Source: Tellurirhabdus rosea
GTDB taxonomy: Bacteria > Bacteroidota > Bacteroidia > Cytophagales > Spirosomataceae
Assembly (NCBI RefSeq): GCF_026278345.1
Contig: NZ_CP111085.1
Coordinates: 384,001 to 448,000 of the forward strand
Reading direction: 5' to 3'
DNA length: 64,000 bases
In this document: positions 45,930 through 54,911 of the stretch, piece after piece
Position numbering within the stretch: position 1 is the first letter of the stretch
How the letters are laid out: each line of letters begins with the position of its first letter
The notes under the pieces: model-generated
What the model saw: the letters and a program-made list of their open reading frames with translations, nothing else
Databases searched by the model: none
Told to the model about the DNA's origin: nothing
Translations under genes and position numbers: made by a program

Positions 45930-47201
45930 CTAATTTAACCCGTTCCTTTCCTCGATCCGGCGTTTCTTTTTCTCGATTAACTGCTTTTCGGCGGCGGAGG
46001 AAGTCAGCCCCAGAGCCCGGTCGTAGTGCGCCCGGGCCCGGTCCGCCTGGCCGGTTTGCTGGTACAGATCGGCCAGCAGCGTGTGGTAATACTGATTTGT
46101 CTCCAGCCCTTCAAGGCGCAGCACGGCGATCAGCGCCTCCAGCGGCCCTTCGACCTCCCAAAGGGCCACGGCCCGGCTGAGCGCGACAACCGGCGAAGGG
46201 TATTGTTCGAGCAGGGCGTCGTAATACTGCAGAATTACGGGCCAGTTTGTCGCTTCGTAGCGGGGTGCCAGCGCATGCTGGCAGGCAATGGCGGCTTCGA
46301 GGTGGTAACGGCTGAGGGTATCGCCCCGGGCCGATTGGGCCAGGTGGTGCCCCGCCCGGTCGAGCAGCGGACGGCTCCAGGTGGTCCGGTCCTGGTCTTT
46401 CAGCAGCACAATGGCCCCCGTCCCGTCGGTTCGGGCGTCGAAGCGGGCGGCCTGAAAACACATCAGCGCCAGCAGGGCGTGCGCCTCGGGTGCCTCCAGT
46501 TTGGGGTGCTGCGTGACCAGCAGACAAAGCCGCATGGCTTCCAGGCAGAGGTCGCGGCGGATAAGTTCGTCGGGATGTGAGGAGTTGTACCCTTCGTTAA
46601 ACAGCAGATACAGGCTGTTCAGCACCGCATCGAGGCGGGCGGGCAGCTGCGTTCCCTGCGGCACCTCCAGCCGGATTTCCCCCGACCGGATTTTTTCCTT
46701 TGCCCGGTAGAGGCGTTTGGTGATCGTCTCGTCGGAGGTGAGAAACGCATTGGCGATTTCACGGACGCTCAGGCCGCACAGGATTTTGAGGCACATCGTC
46801 ACCTGCGACTCAAAGGCAATTGACGGGTGGCAGCAGGCAAACAGCATCCGGAGTTGGCTGTCGGTGATTTCGTCTTCGAAGAAAAAATGGTCCATCGCCT
46901 CCTCGGTCTGCACAAATCCGTTGTCGGTCCACGCTTCGCCAATCTGTCGCAGGGTCTTTTCCCGCCGCAGCGCATCCAGCGCCTTGTTTTTTGCCACGCG
47001 GTACAGCCAGGCCGAGGGTTGTTCCGGGATTCCGGCGAGGGGCCAGCTTTTCAGCGCCTGAATCATCGTTTCCTGCACAATGTCCTCGGCCACCTCCAGC
47101 CGGTCGAACCCCAGCAAGCGCGTCAGCGCCGCCACCATCCGCCCCGCCTCATGGCGGAAAAGATGGTCAACCAGATGGCGGCTGTCGGGTGGGGTGGGCA
47201 T
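45930..47201 (-). CDS. ECF42-type RNA polymerase sigma factor
   Basis: A 423-residue sigma factor. Sigma-70 region 2 lies at about 12-80 (AEDIVQETMIQALKSW, AWLYRVAKNKALD) and region 4 at about 125-175 (LSVREIANAFLTSDETITKRLYRAKE), followed by DUF6596 and a helical, TPR-like C-terminal extension (LYQQTGQADRARAHYDRALG). This extended form with a DGPF/YCII gene beside it defines the ECF42 group, in which no anti-sigma factor is found and the extension controls activity. Its partner, the YCII gene, lies directly upstream; hairpin element 11 sits between them. Targets beyond that gene are unknown. Confidence 0.9.
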   Translation of the reverse strand: MPTPPDSRHLVDHLFRHEAGRMVAALTRLLGFDRLEVAEDIVQETMIQALKSWPLAGIPEQPSAWLYRVAKNKALDALRREKTLRQIGEAWTDNGFVQTEEAMDHFFFEDEITDSQLRMLFACCHPSIAFESQVTMCLKILCGLSVREIANAFLTSDETITKRLYRAKEKIRSGEIRLEVPQGTQLPARLDAVLNSLYLLFNEGYNSSHPDELIRRDLCLEAMRLCLLVTQHPKLEAPEAHALLALMCFQAARFDARTDGTGAIVLLKDQDRTTWSRPLLDRAGHHLAQSARGDTLSRYHLEAAIACQHALAPRYEATNWPVILQYYDALLEQYPSPVVALSRAVALWEVEGPLEALIAVLRLEGLETNQYYHTLLADLYQQTGQADRARAHYDRALGLTSSAAEKQLIEKKKRRIEERNGLN

Positions 47202-47210
47202 GGGTGGAAG

Positions 47211-47380
47211 GGAATGACTGAATGGCTGAATGACTGAATGACTGAAACATTGAATTTTGAATGTTGAATGTTGGCTCTGCCTCAGTTTCAGGCTTGCGGA
47301 GTTAATCAGCCATTCAGTTATTCAGCCAATCAGTCATTCAGCCATTCAGTCATTCAAAATTCAATCATTCAAAATTAATT
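47211..47380. repeat. Stop-associated hairpin element 11
   Basis: Long arms of GAATGACT octamers with TTGAATTTTGAATGTT inserts; the core is GGCTCTGCC, TCAGTTTCAGG, CTTGCGGAG. It lies 12 bases from the YCII-gene stop (47393, minus strand). This is the longest standard copy. Confidence 0.85.
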
Positions 47381-47392
47381 AAACTGCTGAAT

Positions 47393-47728
47393 CTACCGCA
47401 CTTCCACCGAACCGTGGCTATCGAAGATGGGGCAGCCGCTGGCGAGGGCGACGGCTTCGTCGAAGCTGGCGGCGCTGATGAGGGTGTAGCCGCCGACGAT
47501 TTCCTTGCCTTCTGTATAGGGCCCGTCGGTCACGACCGTCCCGCCGCCGTTGATGACTTTGCCGTGGGGCAGCAGCGCCTCGGTGCCATGCATTTTTCCC
47601 TGCGCGGCCAGACCGCCGATCCAGGTGTTCCATTTCTCAATTTCGGCCTGCATGGCTTCCGGCGACATGTCCAGAAATGCGGTTTCGTTGGGGATGGCGT
47701 TGTGAAAAATGAGCATGAACTTTTCCAT
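47393..47728 (-). CDS. YCII-related (DGPF) protein
   Basis: A 111-residue cytosolic protein with the ferredoxin-like YCII fold; the motif TDGPYTEGKEIVGGYTLI contains the DGPF-type signature. It opens MEKFMLIFHN. It is the standard partner of ECF42 sigma factors and the first gene of this unit. The biochemical function is unknown. Its upstream region (47729-47964) is shared with the divergent oxidase gene; I see no clear promoter box there. Confidence 0.87.
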   Translation of the reverse strand: MEKFMLIFHNAIPNETAFLDMSPEAMQAEIEKWNTWIGGLAAQGKMHGTEALLPHGKVINGGGTVVTDGPYTEGKEIVGGYTLISAASFDEAVALASGCPIFDSHGSVEVR

Positions 47729-47964
47729 TGTGATTGATTAGTTAGTGGTGATTAATTGGTTTTCGCAATAAAGACGAGCGGCCAGAGGAGAACCGGACAG
47801 GTCTTTCGAAAAATAATTGAAAATTTTTTCGGGAAGCAGAAAACGGCTCCGGAAAGCGCGGTGGACAACCGTTTACACAATCAAATGTACTTTTTCTGGC
47901 TGTTTCTGTAGTTTGGCGGCGAACACACCTCACCACAATCGTGCAATCCTCAAAAACACCGCTT

Positions 47965-49560
47965 ATGAGCCTGGTTCGCCGGGCTTTCCGGCTGGCTATT
48001 GCCTCCCGCCAGCCCGGCGCACTGCCCGCCGATGAACTGCTCGACCAATGGCAGGAACAGCAGAACCGCCGCCATTTTCTTCGTTCCGCGGGCCAGCTGG
48101 GCCTTGCCGTGGGCGGCCTCAGTCTGCTGAACGCCTGCCGACCCGAAACGCTGGTTGAACCAGAGCCGCCCGCGGGTGCCCGGCATTCGTCGGCCCGCAA
48201 ACCGGGCGGGGCTTCCGTGGCCATTATCGGCGGCGGCATTGCCGGGCTGGTGGCAGCGCATACCTTCGCCAAGTCCGGCTTCGACAACTTCACCATCTAC
48301 GAAGGCTCCACCCGGACCGGCGGACGCATCTACACCGGCCGCAATCTGATGGCTCCCGGCCTGACCACCGAACTGGGCGGCGAGTTCATCGACAGCATTC
48401 ATAAGGACATGCTGCGGCTGGCCAGAGAGTTTGATCTGCGGCTGCTCGACACCCAGGACCCGTCCGAGACGGCCCTGATCAAAGACGCCTATTTTTTCAA
48501 CGGACAGCATTTTTCGCTGGCGCAGGTCGTCGAGGCGTTCCGGCAGATTGCCCCGAAAATGCAGGAAGATATCGACAGCCTGCCCGACTCTATCGATTAC
48601 CGAACGGGCGGAGCGGCCAGCCTTTTCGACCGGCTTTCTATTTCGGAGTACCTGACCCGCCTCGGGGCCACCGGCTGGCTGAAAACGTTGCTGGAAGTCG
48701 CCTACGAAACCGAATATGGCCTGTCGCCCCAGGAGCAGTCGTCCATCAATCTGCTCTTTCTGATTTCGACGGACACCAAAAAAGGACAGTTTGATATTTT
48801 CGGCGTGAGCGACGAGCGCTACAAGATTGCTGGGGGCAACCAGCAAATCACCGACGCCCTGACCGAACTGTACCAAAGCCATATCGAGACCAGCCGGGTC
48901 CTGAAAGCCATCAAGCCGTACAATGGAGGCGTGGAACTGCTGTTTGAGAACGCGCCCGCGGTCAGGGCGGATTATGCACTGCTGACCCTTCCGTTCACCA
49001 AACTCCGGCAGGTCGATATTCAGGTGCCGCTGAGTGCCGTGAAACGCCAGTCCATCCAGCAGTTGGGTTACGGCACCAACGCCAAACTGATGATAGGGGT
49101 CAGCCAGCGGCAATGGCGCACGTTGGGGTATTCGGGCTACGTCTTTTCGGACAATGGTGTCCAGTCGGGCTGGGACAACAGCCAGTTGCAGCCCGGAACG
49201 GCGGGCGGGTTTACCGTTTACCTCGGCGGACGGCGCGGCCAGGAGGTCGGCAACGGCGCTGTTCAGGCGCAGGTCCAGCAGTACTTACCGCTGCTGAACC
49301 AGATTTTTCCGGGAACGCAGGCCCGCGCCAACGGCAATAACGCCCGGTTCCACTGGCCGACGCATCCCTTTACGCTCGGCAGCTACGCCTGTTATAAAGT
49401 CGGGCAATGGACCAGCATCGGCGGTGCCGAGGGCGAAACGGCCGGTCGCCTCTTTTTCGCCGGAGAACATTGCAGCGCCGACTACCAGGGCTACATGAAC
49501 GGCGGCGCCGAAACCGGCCGCAAAGCCGCCGTAGAAATGTTGAAGGCCGTGCTGGCGTAA
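47965..49560 (+). CDS. Tat-exported flavin monoamine-oxidase-like lipoprotein
   Basis: A 531-residue protein from ATG 47965; an in-frame GTG at 47941 adds eight residues. After 34 residues comes a twin-arginine leader NRRHFLRSAGQLGLAVGGLS ending in lipobox LLNAC, so the protein is probably exported folded and lipid-anchored. The FAD-binding motif GGGIAGLVAA lies at about 90, with R-G-G in TRTGGRIYT. The C-terminal FAD contact is FFAGEHCSADYQGYMNGGAETGR. It should oxidise an amine or amino acid, giving H2O2. The long N-terminal arm before the RR motif is unusual. Confidence 0.83.
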   Translation: MSLVRRAFRLAIASRQPGALPADELLDQWQEQQNRRHFLRSAGQLGLAVGGLSLLNACRPETLVEPEPPAGARHSSARKPGGASVAIIGGGIAGLVAAHTFAKSGFDNFTIYEGSTRTGGRIYTGRNLMAPGLTTELGGEFIDSIHKDMLRLAREFDLRLLDTQDPSETALIKDAYFFNGQHFSLAQVVEAFRQIAPKMQEDIDSLPDSIDYRTGGAASLFDRLSISEYLTRLGATGWLKTLLEVAYETEYGLSPQEQSSINLLFLISTDTKKGQFDIFGVSDERYKIAGGNQQITDALTELYQSHIETSRVLKAIKPYNGGVELLFENAPAVRADYALLTLPFTKLRQVDIQVPLSAVKRQSIQQLGYGTNAKLMIGVSQRQWRTLGYSGYVFSDNGVQSGWDNSQLQPGTAGGFTVYLGGRRGQEVGNGAVQAQVQQYLPLLNQIFPGTQARANGNNARFHWPTHPFTLGSYACYKVGQWTSIGGAEGETAGRLFFAGEHCSADYQGYMNGGAETGRKAAVEMLKAVLA

Positions 49561-49568
49561 GAAATTGC

Positions 49569-49652
49569 GAATGAGTGAATGAGTGAATTGTGAATGGCCT
49601 CGACAGTTTACGGATGGAGGTGGAGCCATACACAATTCACTCATTCACTCAT
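49569..49652. repeat. Stop-associated hairpin element 12
   Basis: Arms GAATGAGTGAATGAGTGAATTGTG and CACAATTCACTCATTCACTCATT pair nearly perfectly; the core is short (GGCCTCGACAG..GGAGGTGGAGCC). It begins eight bases after the oxidase stop and runs into the -7 box of the next gene. Confidence 0.85.
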
Positions 49653-49660
49653 TATCTTTG
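49653..49660 (+). promoter_or_regulatory. -7 box of the Sua5 gene, at the end of hairpin element 12
   Basis: TATCTTTG fits the consensus, and the ATG lies five bases on, at 49666, which suggests a leaderless transcript. The box touches the right arm. Confidence 0.5.
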
Positions 49661-49665
49661 CGCTC

Positions 49666-50619
49666 ATGACGCAAATTGGTACGGATTTAACGACTGCGAA
49701 GCAGTTGCTGGAGCGGGGCGAGGTGGTCGGCATTCCGACGGAGACGGTTTATGGGCTGGCGGCCAACGCCCTGGAGCCGGATGCCGTCGTGAAAATTTTT
49801 GGGGTGAAGAACCGTCCCTCTTTCGACCCGCTGATTGTTCATACCGATTCGCTGGAAAAAGTGGCTTCTTTTGTGGAGGACATTCCGGCACCCGCCCGCC
49901 TGTTGGCCGAACGCTTCTGGCCCGGCCCGCTGACGCTCTTACTGCCCAAAAAGCCCCTCATTCCGGATCTGGTGACGTCCGGGCTCGACACGGTGGCCGT
50001 CCGGGTGCCGAACCACCCGCTTACCCTTGAGCTGCTGCGCGCGCTGTCTTTTCCGCTGGCCGCCCCCAGCGCCAACCCGTTCGGGTACATCAGTCCGACC
50101 ACCGCCCGGCATGTGGCCGACCAGCTTGGCGATCAGGTGCCGTACATTCTGGATGGCGGGGCCTGCCGCGTGGGAATCGAATCGACCATCATCGGGTTCA
50201 CCGAAACCGGTCCGGTCGTTTACCGGCTGGGCGGCATGGCTCTGGAGCAGATCGAAGCGGTAACCGGCCCCCTGTCCGTCCGGGACCATTCGACGTCCAA
50301 TCCTAAAGCGCCGGGTATGCTTAGCAGCCACTACGCACCGCGCAAGCCGTTTGTGCTGAAACCGGTGGAAGAACTCCTCGCCCGGTATGCTCCCGAGCGG
50401 ATAGGCGCATTGGCTTTCCAGCACATTTCTCCGCTGATTCCTTCCGAAAATCAGCAGTTCCTTTCCCCCGCCGGTGATTTTGCCGAAGCCGCCAAAAACC
50501 TGTTTGCAGCCATGCGCCAGCTGGATGCGCTGGACATTGATGTGATTGCCGCCGAACTGCTTCCGGAACAGGGCCTTGGCCGGGCCGTAAACGACCGCCT
50601 GCGCCGGGCAGCGGCCTGA
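49666..50619 (+). CDS. L-threonylcarbamoyladenylate synthase (Sua5 type)
   Basis: Makes threonylcarbamoyl-AMP from Thr, bicarbonate and ATP for the t6A37 modification of tRNAs that read ANN codons; cytosolic. 317 residues from ATG 49666. The YrdC domain (1-200) has PTETVYGLAANA, KNRPSFDPLIVH and LAAPSANPFGYISPT. A C-terminal Sua5 domain (about 230-317) follows, after the linker SNPKAPGMLSSHYAP, so this is the two-domain form. Start choice excludes 24 codons that cover the hairpin arm. Confidence 0.92.
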   Translation: MTQIGTDLTTAKQLLERGEVVGIPTETVYGLAANALEPDAVVKIFGVKNRPSFDPLIVHTDSLEKVASFVEDIPAPARLLAERFWPGPLTLLLPKKPLIPDLVTSGLDTVAVRVPNHPLTLELLRALSFPLAAPSANPFGYISPTTARHVADQLGDQVPYILDGGACRVGIESTIIGFTETGPVVYRLGGMALEQIEAVTGPLSVRDHSTSNPKAPGMLSSHYAPRKPFVLKPVEELLARYAPERIGALAFQHISPLIPSENQQFLSPAGDFAEAAKNLFAAMRQLDALDIDVIAAELLPEQGLGRAVNDRLRRAAA

Positions 50620-50621
50620 AA

Positions 50622-50657
50622 AAAGGCGTCCACCCCGCTTACGGACTGGACGCCTTT
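50622..50657. terminator. Bidirectional terminator between Sua5 and M56 genes
   Basis: AAAGGCGTCCA and TGGACGCCTTT form an 11-bp stem between convergent genes. Confidence 0.8.
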
Positions 50658-50674
50658 CCCAAACGTGTCTTTCT

Positions 50675-52837
50675 TTACTTCTTCACATAGTGATACCGTT
50701 TGTGTAGGGTCCACCTGCCGTTTTGGGTCTGGACGCTGTCAACGATCACAACGACCTCGGCTTTGTGCTTCTTGTCAACTGCTTCCAGCCACACGGCTTC
50801 GTCTTCGTCCAGCTTTGGCGGCTTCGGAGGATTGGCGGGAGCCGAAGGAGTCGTCGCATCGGCAGGCTTTGGAGCACGCGGCGGTCTGGCCGGACGGGCA
50901 GGCTCAATCGCTTCGGCTGGTTCGGCAGTAATAGCAGGATTCGGAGCCGAAGCTGGAGCCGGCAGAGCCGGACGGGCGGCCTTTGGGGGGCGCGCCACCG
51001 GAGCCGGCCGGGGAAAATCGTCCGGGCTGTCGTACCGCTTGCCGTTGTACCAGTACTCTCCTTTCACGCCGGCCGGTTTCGGCGCCCGGGGTGTGGTTGC
51101 CCGCCGGGGTGCCCGGGGAGCCGCGGGGGCCGCCGGGGCAAGAACCGGGTCGGGTACGTCTTCCGGCCGGGCCAATTCCAGCGCCCGCTGAGCCCGTTCG
51201 AGTTCGCGGTGGGCCCGCTCAAACTCCGCGGCGTGCAGGCGCTGCTCGGTCGCCAGCCTGGCAATCTGGTCGGTGTACTGGCGCATGGAATCCTGAACAC
51301 CAGCCAGTTTAGCCTGTTGAAGGACATTCAGTTCTTTCAGAAGAGGCTGCATCTGCTTTTCGATCACCGTTTCCATCTGGGTCTGCAGACGGGCCAACTC
51401 CGCTTTCTGCCCCGCGATACGGGCCTTCAACGCCTTCTGTTCGGCCGACCTGACTTTGGGCAGGCGGGCACTGTCTTCCGCCATGCGGGCGGCAAGCGTT
51501 TCAAACTGGTTGCCCAGCGCTTCGAGTTTCCGGCCGGGAGCGTCGAGTTTTTGACCGACCCGCTCCAGCGCCGCACCCTCCTGACCCAGTTTTTCGCTCA
51601 GGCTTTCCAGGGGTTCGCTCAGCCGCTCTATTTCCCGGCTGATCGCTTCCATTTTTTCTTCTTTCCGCCGAACCTCTTCTTCCAGCAACTGAAGCTGTTT
51701 GGCGTCCAGGGGCGTTCCCACCACCCGGGGGCTGGTCGTAGCGGGTGATTTTGCCTCCGGCAGAAGCGTATCCGGCTCTTCGACCAGCAGTTCCTCAATC
51801 GTCGTTTCGACTGTCGGCATTTCTTCCGGCTGCTGCACCTGTCGGGCGACGGCCAGCCCGGCAATCAGCACCAGCCCGGCTACCAGCAGAAATCCGGTCA
51901 TGCCGCGGGAGGACGGCTCTTCGGCCACGCCAAGCACGCGCCGTACGCGTTCCAGCAACTGGGACTTGGTTCCCCCGAAGGCCAGCGCCAGCGAAGGCTG
52001 CGCCGCCAGACGGAGACTTTCGACGGCGGCCAGCGTCTGGGCATATTCCAGCGGGCGACCGGTGAGGGCAATGGCCACCTCGTCGCACAGGTGTTCGCGT
52101 TCTTCCCGAACCCGCGACGAAAGGTACCAGATGGCGGGGTGGTAAAAGAACACCACTTCGGCAACGGATTGCAGGAAATTGATCAGGTAATCGTGCCGAC
52201 GGATGTGCGCCAGTTCGTGAGCGAGTACCGCCTCGACCTGCTGCGGCGAGAGGTGCGTCAGCATGCCAACCGGAATCAGAATGACCGGTTTGAGCCAGCC
52301 TACCGTCATCGGGACACTCACGCGCACCGACTCCAGGAGCCGCACCGGACGGTCGATGGCCAGCTCCCGGCTGAGCCGGGCAATGTGGTCCTGCCAGGCC
52401 ACCGGCACCGTCTGCACGCCCTGACGGGTCCACTGCTGCACCAGCAGCCAGCCTCCGGCCAGACGCAAACCCAGAACGGCCGTGCCGAGCAGCCAGACGG
52501 TCACGAAGATGGGCAGGAGCGATTCGAGCTGAACCAGCCAGTTGACCGGCAGCGCGGCGGGCGCTTCGTCCAGCCAGGCGGCGGTCGTCAGGGGCGTGTA
52601 CGGGGTCAGCGGTGCGGCCGGCCGCGGCGGCTCATACGCCAGAACAAAGGTCAGCACGAATGCGGCCACTTGCAGACTCAGGGCGCCTACACCCAGCGCA
52701 TAGCGGGTGGCGGTCCGGCGTTTGCGGACCAGCACGGCCAGCAGCGCCACGATCAGGACACCCTGCCAGAGCGAGTGCAGCAAGGCCCAGCCCAGCGCCG
52801 CCACCAGATTTTCGGGTAAAAGCAACAGATTGTTCAT
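50675..52837 (-). CDS. BlaR1/M56-family membrane metallopeptidase with long coiled coil
   Basis: A 720-residue inner-membrane protein. Four membrane segments (about 8-38, 45-68, 105-135, 308-330) surround the M56 zinc-peptidase domain with HELAH at 207-211 and REEREHLCDEVA at about 244-255. The part after residue 370 is a long coiled coil (to about 560) with repeated Glu/Lys/Leu, then a Pro/Ala-rich region that includes a short YWYNGKRYDSPDDFPRP segment. There is no penicillin-binding domain as in true BlaR1, so the signal is different. It is paired with the BlaI-type repressor directly upstream and probably cleaves it on signal. Confidence 0.86.
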   Translation of the reverse strand: MNNLLLLPENLVAALGWALLHSLWQGVLIVALLAVLVRKRRTATRYALGVGALSLQVAAFVLTFVLAYEPPRPAAPLTPYTPLTTAAWLDEAPAALPVNWLVQLESLLPIFVTVWLLGTAVLGLRLAGGWLLVQQWTRQGVQTVPVAWQDHIARLSRELAIDRPVRLLESVRVSVPMTVGWLKPVILIPVGMLTHLSPQQVEAVLAHELAHIRRHDYLINFLQSVAEVVFFYHPAIWYLSSRVREEREHLCDEVAIALTGRPLEYAQTLAAVESLRLAAQPSLALAFGGTKSQLLERVRRVLGVAEEPSSRGMTGFLLVAGLVLIAGLAVARQVQQPEEMPTVETTIEELLVEEPDTLLPEAKSPATTSPRVVGTPLDAKQLQLLEEEVRRKEEKMEAISREIERLSEPLESLSEKLGQEGAALERVGQKLDAPGRKLEALGNQFETLAARMAEDSARLPKVRSAEQKALKARIAGQKAELARLQTQMETVIEKQMQPLLKELNVLQQAKLAGVQDSMRQYTDQIARLATEQRLHAAEFERAHRELERAQRALELARPEDVPDPVLAPAAPAAPRAPRRATTPRAPKPAGVKGEYWYNGKRYDSPDDFPRPAPVARPPKAARPALPAPASAPNPAITAEPAEAIEPARPARPPRAPKPADATTPSAPANPPKPPKLDEDEAVWLEAVDKKHKAEVVVIVDSVQTQNGRWTLHKRYHYVKK

Positions 52838-52876
52838 GTCCGGATTCGGTTAGGAAATGTTCATTAGTAATGTTGT

Positions 52877-53248
52877 TTACTGTTTTTTGCTCAGTTCGGC
52901 GATCAGCCGCTGAATTTCGTCGAGTTCTTCGGGCGAGGTTTTGGCGTTGCCGAGTGCCTGCATGACCAGCTGGGCCGCCGAGCCACGGAAGGTCGTTTCC
53001 ACAAACCGGTTGAGGAGCGTCTGCCGGGTGGCTTCTTCGGCTACCGCCGCGGCGTACACGTGCGAACGGCTTTCTTCTTCCCGGCTCAGGAGGCCCTTTT
53101 CGTGCATGATCTGCATCAGCTTCAGGGTCGTCGTGTAGCCGGAATCCTTGGACCGGGCCAGTTCGTCGTGCACCTGCCGGACGGTCGACGGGCCACGCGA
53201 CCAGAGGATCTGCAAGATTTCCAGTTCAGATTCTGTGGGCTTTGTCAT
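52877..53248 (-). CDS. BlaI/MecI/CopY-family transcriptional repressor
   Basis: A 123-residue winged-helix repressor. The DNA-binding domain (5-80) has TESELEILQILWSRGPSTVRQVHDELARSKDSGYTTTLKLMQIMHEKG-like order, and the C-terminal helices dimerise (about 85-120). It sits 39 bases upstream of the M56 gene in one operon. Three copies of TACGAA-N4-TTCGTA lie in its promoter (53339-53411), so it very probably represses its own operon until the M56 protein is triggered. Confidence 0.92.
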   Translation of the reverse strand: MTKPTESELEILQILWSRGPSTVRQVHDELARSKDSGYTTTLKLMQIMHEKGLLSREEESRSHVYAAAVAEEATRQTLLNRFVETTFRGSAAQLVMQALGNAKTSPEELDEIQRLIAELSKKQ

Positions 53249-53338
53249 GAATGATTAATTGGCTGAATGATTGATTGGTCGACTGGCTGACTCCGCTTTC
53301 GTCAAGGAGGCGGTTGATAGCGCCGGGGTTGCACGACC

Positions 53339-53354
53339 TACGAATTATTTCGTA
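53339..53354. promoter_or_regulatory. BlaI-type operator 1
   Basis: TACGAAttatTTCGTA, perfect 6-bp half-sites, placed just downstream of the -7 box of the minus-strand promoter. Confidence 0.85.
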
Positions 53355-53355
53355 A

Positions 53356-53387
53356 CAAATATATACGAATGGCTTCGTAGATGTCAA
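53356..53387 (-). promoter_or_regulatory. Promoter of the blaI-like operon
   Basis: On the minus strand: TTG (53387-53385), 21 bases, TATATTTG (53363-53356), a good Bacteroidota promoter. Operator 2 fills the spacer between the two boxes. Confidence 0.7.
53364..53379. promoter_or_regulatory. BlaI-type operator 2
   Basis: TACGAAtggcTTCGTA, perfect half-sites, centred between the -33 and -7 boxes, so binding should block RNA polymerase. Confidence 0.88.
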
Positions 53388-53395
53388 GCATCAGC

Positions 53396-53411
53396 TACGA
53401 ATTTTTTCGTA
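53396..53411. promoter_or_regulatory. BlaI-type operator 3
   Basis: TACGAAttttTTCGTA, perfect half-sites, upstream of the -33 box. Operator centres are 25 and 32 bases apart. This copy could also affect the divergent LRR gene (53496). Confidence 0.85.
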
Positions 53412-53495
53412 ATTAACTTTTTTTAGGATTTCGACAAAAATGCAATATTTATAACTAATATTTTAGTTAATTGCTATGTCTCTTCTTGTCTCCTC

Positions 53496-54911
53496 ATGAA
53501 ACGGATTTTCACATGCCTTGTGGGGCTGTTACTAACCATTTCCGCAGCGGCGCAGCCTTTATGTCTTTCGCCAGAAGAACTGAAAACGCATCAGCGTCTT
53601 TTGGACAAGGCTTTTGCTCCCGAGACCAAACTTTTTCCGGATATCAGGGCGCGGCAGATGCAAATAGGCGGGATTTTCGCGCTCTCTCCCGAGGAAAGGC
53701 GGTTCAGACTGGCTCCTCAGAAATTTGAGGCGGATTTTAAGAAGCATTTACGGTCGATACAGAGTCTGAAGGAGACCAGATTGGCTTTTTCAATCCAGCT
53801 TTATTTGCATCCAGACGGACGGCCCGCTCACTTCTCCTGCCGACCGTCTGAGGCTAAACCCTCTGCCGAACAGGAAAAAGAAGTGCAGGCGGCCCTGTGT
53901 TTATGGCTGAAAACGTACCGATATCCGTTCGTGGCCAACCAGCCTTATCGGGTGATGGTATACGCCAGGACCAGTCCCGAGTCCGAACCGCCAGCGCACA
54001 AACAGAACCTGATCACGACTCTGGAGCAACTTCGGCAAACCTCCCGACCCGATACGGTTAAAAGAATTACGCTGGTACTGGAAGAACTCACGGAGGTTCC
54101 GGAGGAACTTTACCGGTTTACCAATGTTGAGGTGGTCAGTCTGGCCGGTAATAAACTAACGCAAATTCCGGAGGCTCTTTTTGCCCTGCCCCGTCTCAAA
54201 CGCCTGGACCTGACCGGCAACCGATTAACCGAAAACAGCTTTACGATTCCGCCCGGCTCCGGGCTTACGTTCCTGAATCTTCAATACAACCAGTTGACGC
54301 GCGTACCGGCCTCGGTGGCCAACTGTCGCCACCTGACGAGCCTATGGCTCGGGCACAATAAACTGGTCGAAGTAAACACGGATGTGCTGCGTAAGCTGAA
54401 AAGGCTGGAAGACCTCAACCTCTACAGTGCCGGTCTGAACCAGTTACCGGCGGGCATCGGCAAACTGAAGCGGTTACAGATTCTGGATCTGTACTACAAT
54501 AACCTGCGCGAACTGCCGGCTGCCATCTGTCGCCTGCGCCGCTTGCAGCAGCTGGCGGTTTCCGAAAACAAACTGGGCAATCTGCCGAAAAAGCTCCACC
54601 GGATGCGGCGGCTGGAGAAGATTTACGCCCACCACAACTTCCTGGCGAGTCTGCCCGAACGCCTGCACCGCTCCCGTCGGCTGCAATTGCTGGACATTGG
54701 CTACAACGCCTTCCGGCACGTTCCGGCGGTGGTTTCCCGAATCAAAACGCTGCACGAACTGGACATGGGCCACAACCGCCTGACCGAACTGCCCGCCAGC
54801 CTCGCCAACCTCCCGAACCTCGAAAAATGCTACGTCCGCGGCAATCCCCTCCCTGCCGAGCTTCCGGTGGTCCGGAAGCTGGAAGCGAGAAAGACGGAAG
54901 TGTTTCATTGA
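53496..54911 (+). CDS. Secreted leucine-rich repeat protein
   Basis: A 471-residue protein with a signal peptide ending at SAAAQ (residue 19). A 170-residue N-terminal domain without known family is followed by about eleven 23-residue LRRs (from about residue 195: LPRLKRLDLTGNRL, LQILDLYYNNLRELPAAI, LHELDMGHNRLTELPASL). Consensus LxxLxLxxNxLxxLP is of the bacterial/Ras-like type. It probably binds proteins at the cell surface. The stop at 54911 overlaps hairpin element 13. Its promoter region carries BlaI-type operator 3; shared control is possible. Confidence 0.84.
   Translation: MKRIFTCLVGLLLTISAAAQPLCLSPEELKTHQRLLDKAFAPETKLFPDIRARQMQIGGIFALSPEERRFRLAPQKFEADFKKHLRSIQSLKETRLAFSIQLYLHPDGRPAHFSCRPSEAKPSAEQEKEVQAALCLWLKTYRYPFVANQPYRVMVYARTSPESEPPAHKQNLITTLEQLRQTSRPDTVKRITLVLEELTEVPEELYRFTNVEVVSLAGNKLTQIPEALFALPRLKRLDLTGNRLTENSFTIPPGSGLTFLNLQYNQLTRVPASVANCRHLTSLWLGHNKLVEVNTDVLRKLKRLEDLNLYSAGLNQLPAGIGKLKRLQILDLYYNNLRELPAAICRLRRLQQLAVSENKLGNLPKKLHRMRRLEKIYAHHNFLASLPERLHRSRRLQLLDIGYNAFRHVPAVVSRIKTLHELDMGHNRLTELPASLANLPNLEKCYVRGNPLPAELPVVRKLEARKTEVFH

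Noticed and set aside
50723-51748. Long plus-strand frame opposite the M56 gene tail
   Set aside because: Caused by the Pro/Ala/Glu-rich coiled-coil region read in antisense; no domain.
53260-53315. Possible seventeenth hairpin element upstream of the blaI-like gene
   Set aside because: GAATGATTGATTGG-type left arm and a GACTCCGC..GGAGGCGG core are visible but no right arm; kept out of the count as a decayed half copy.
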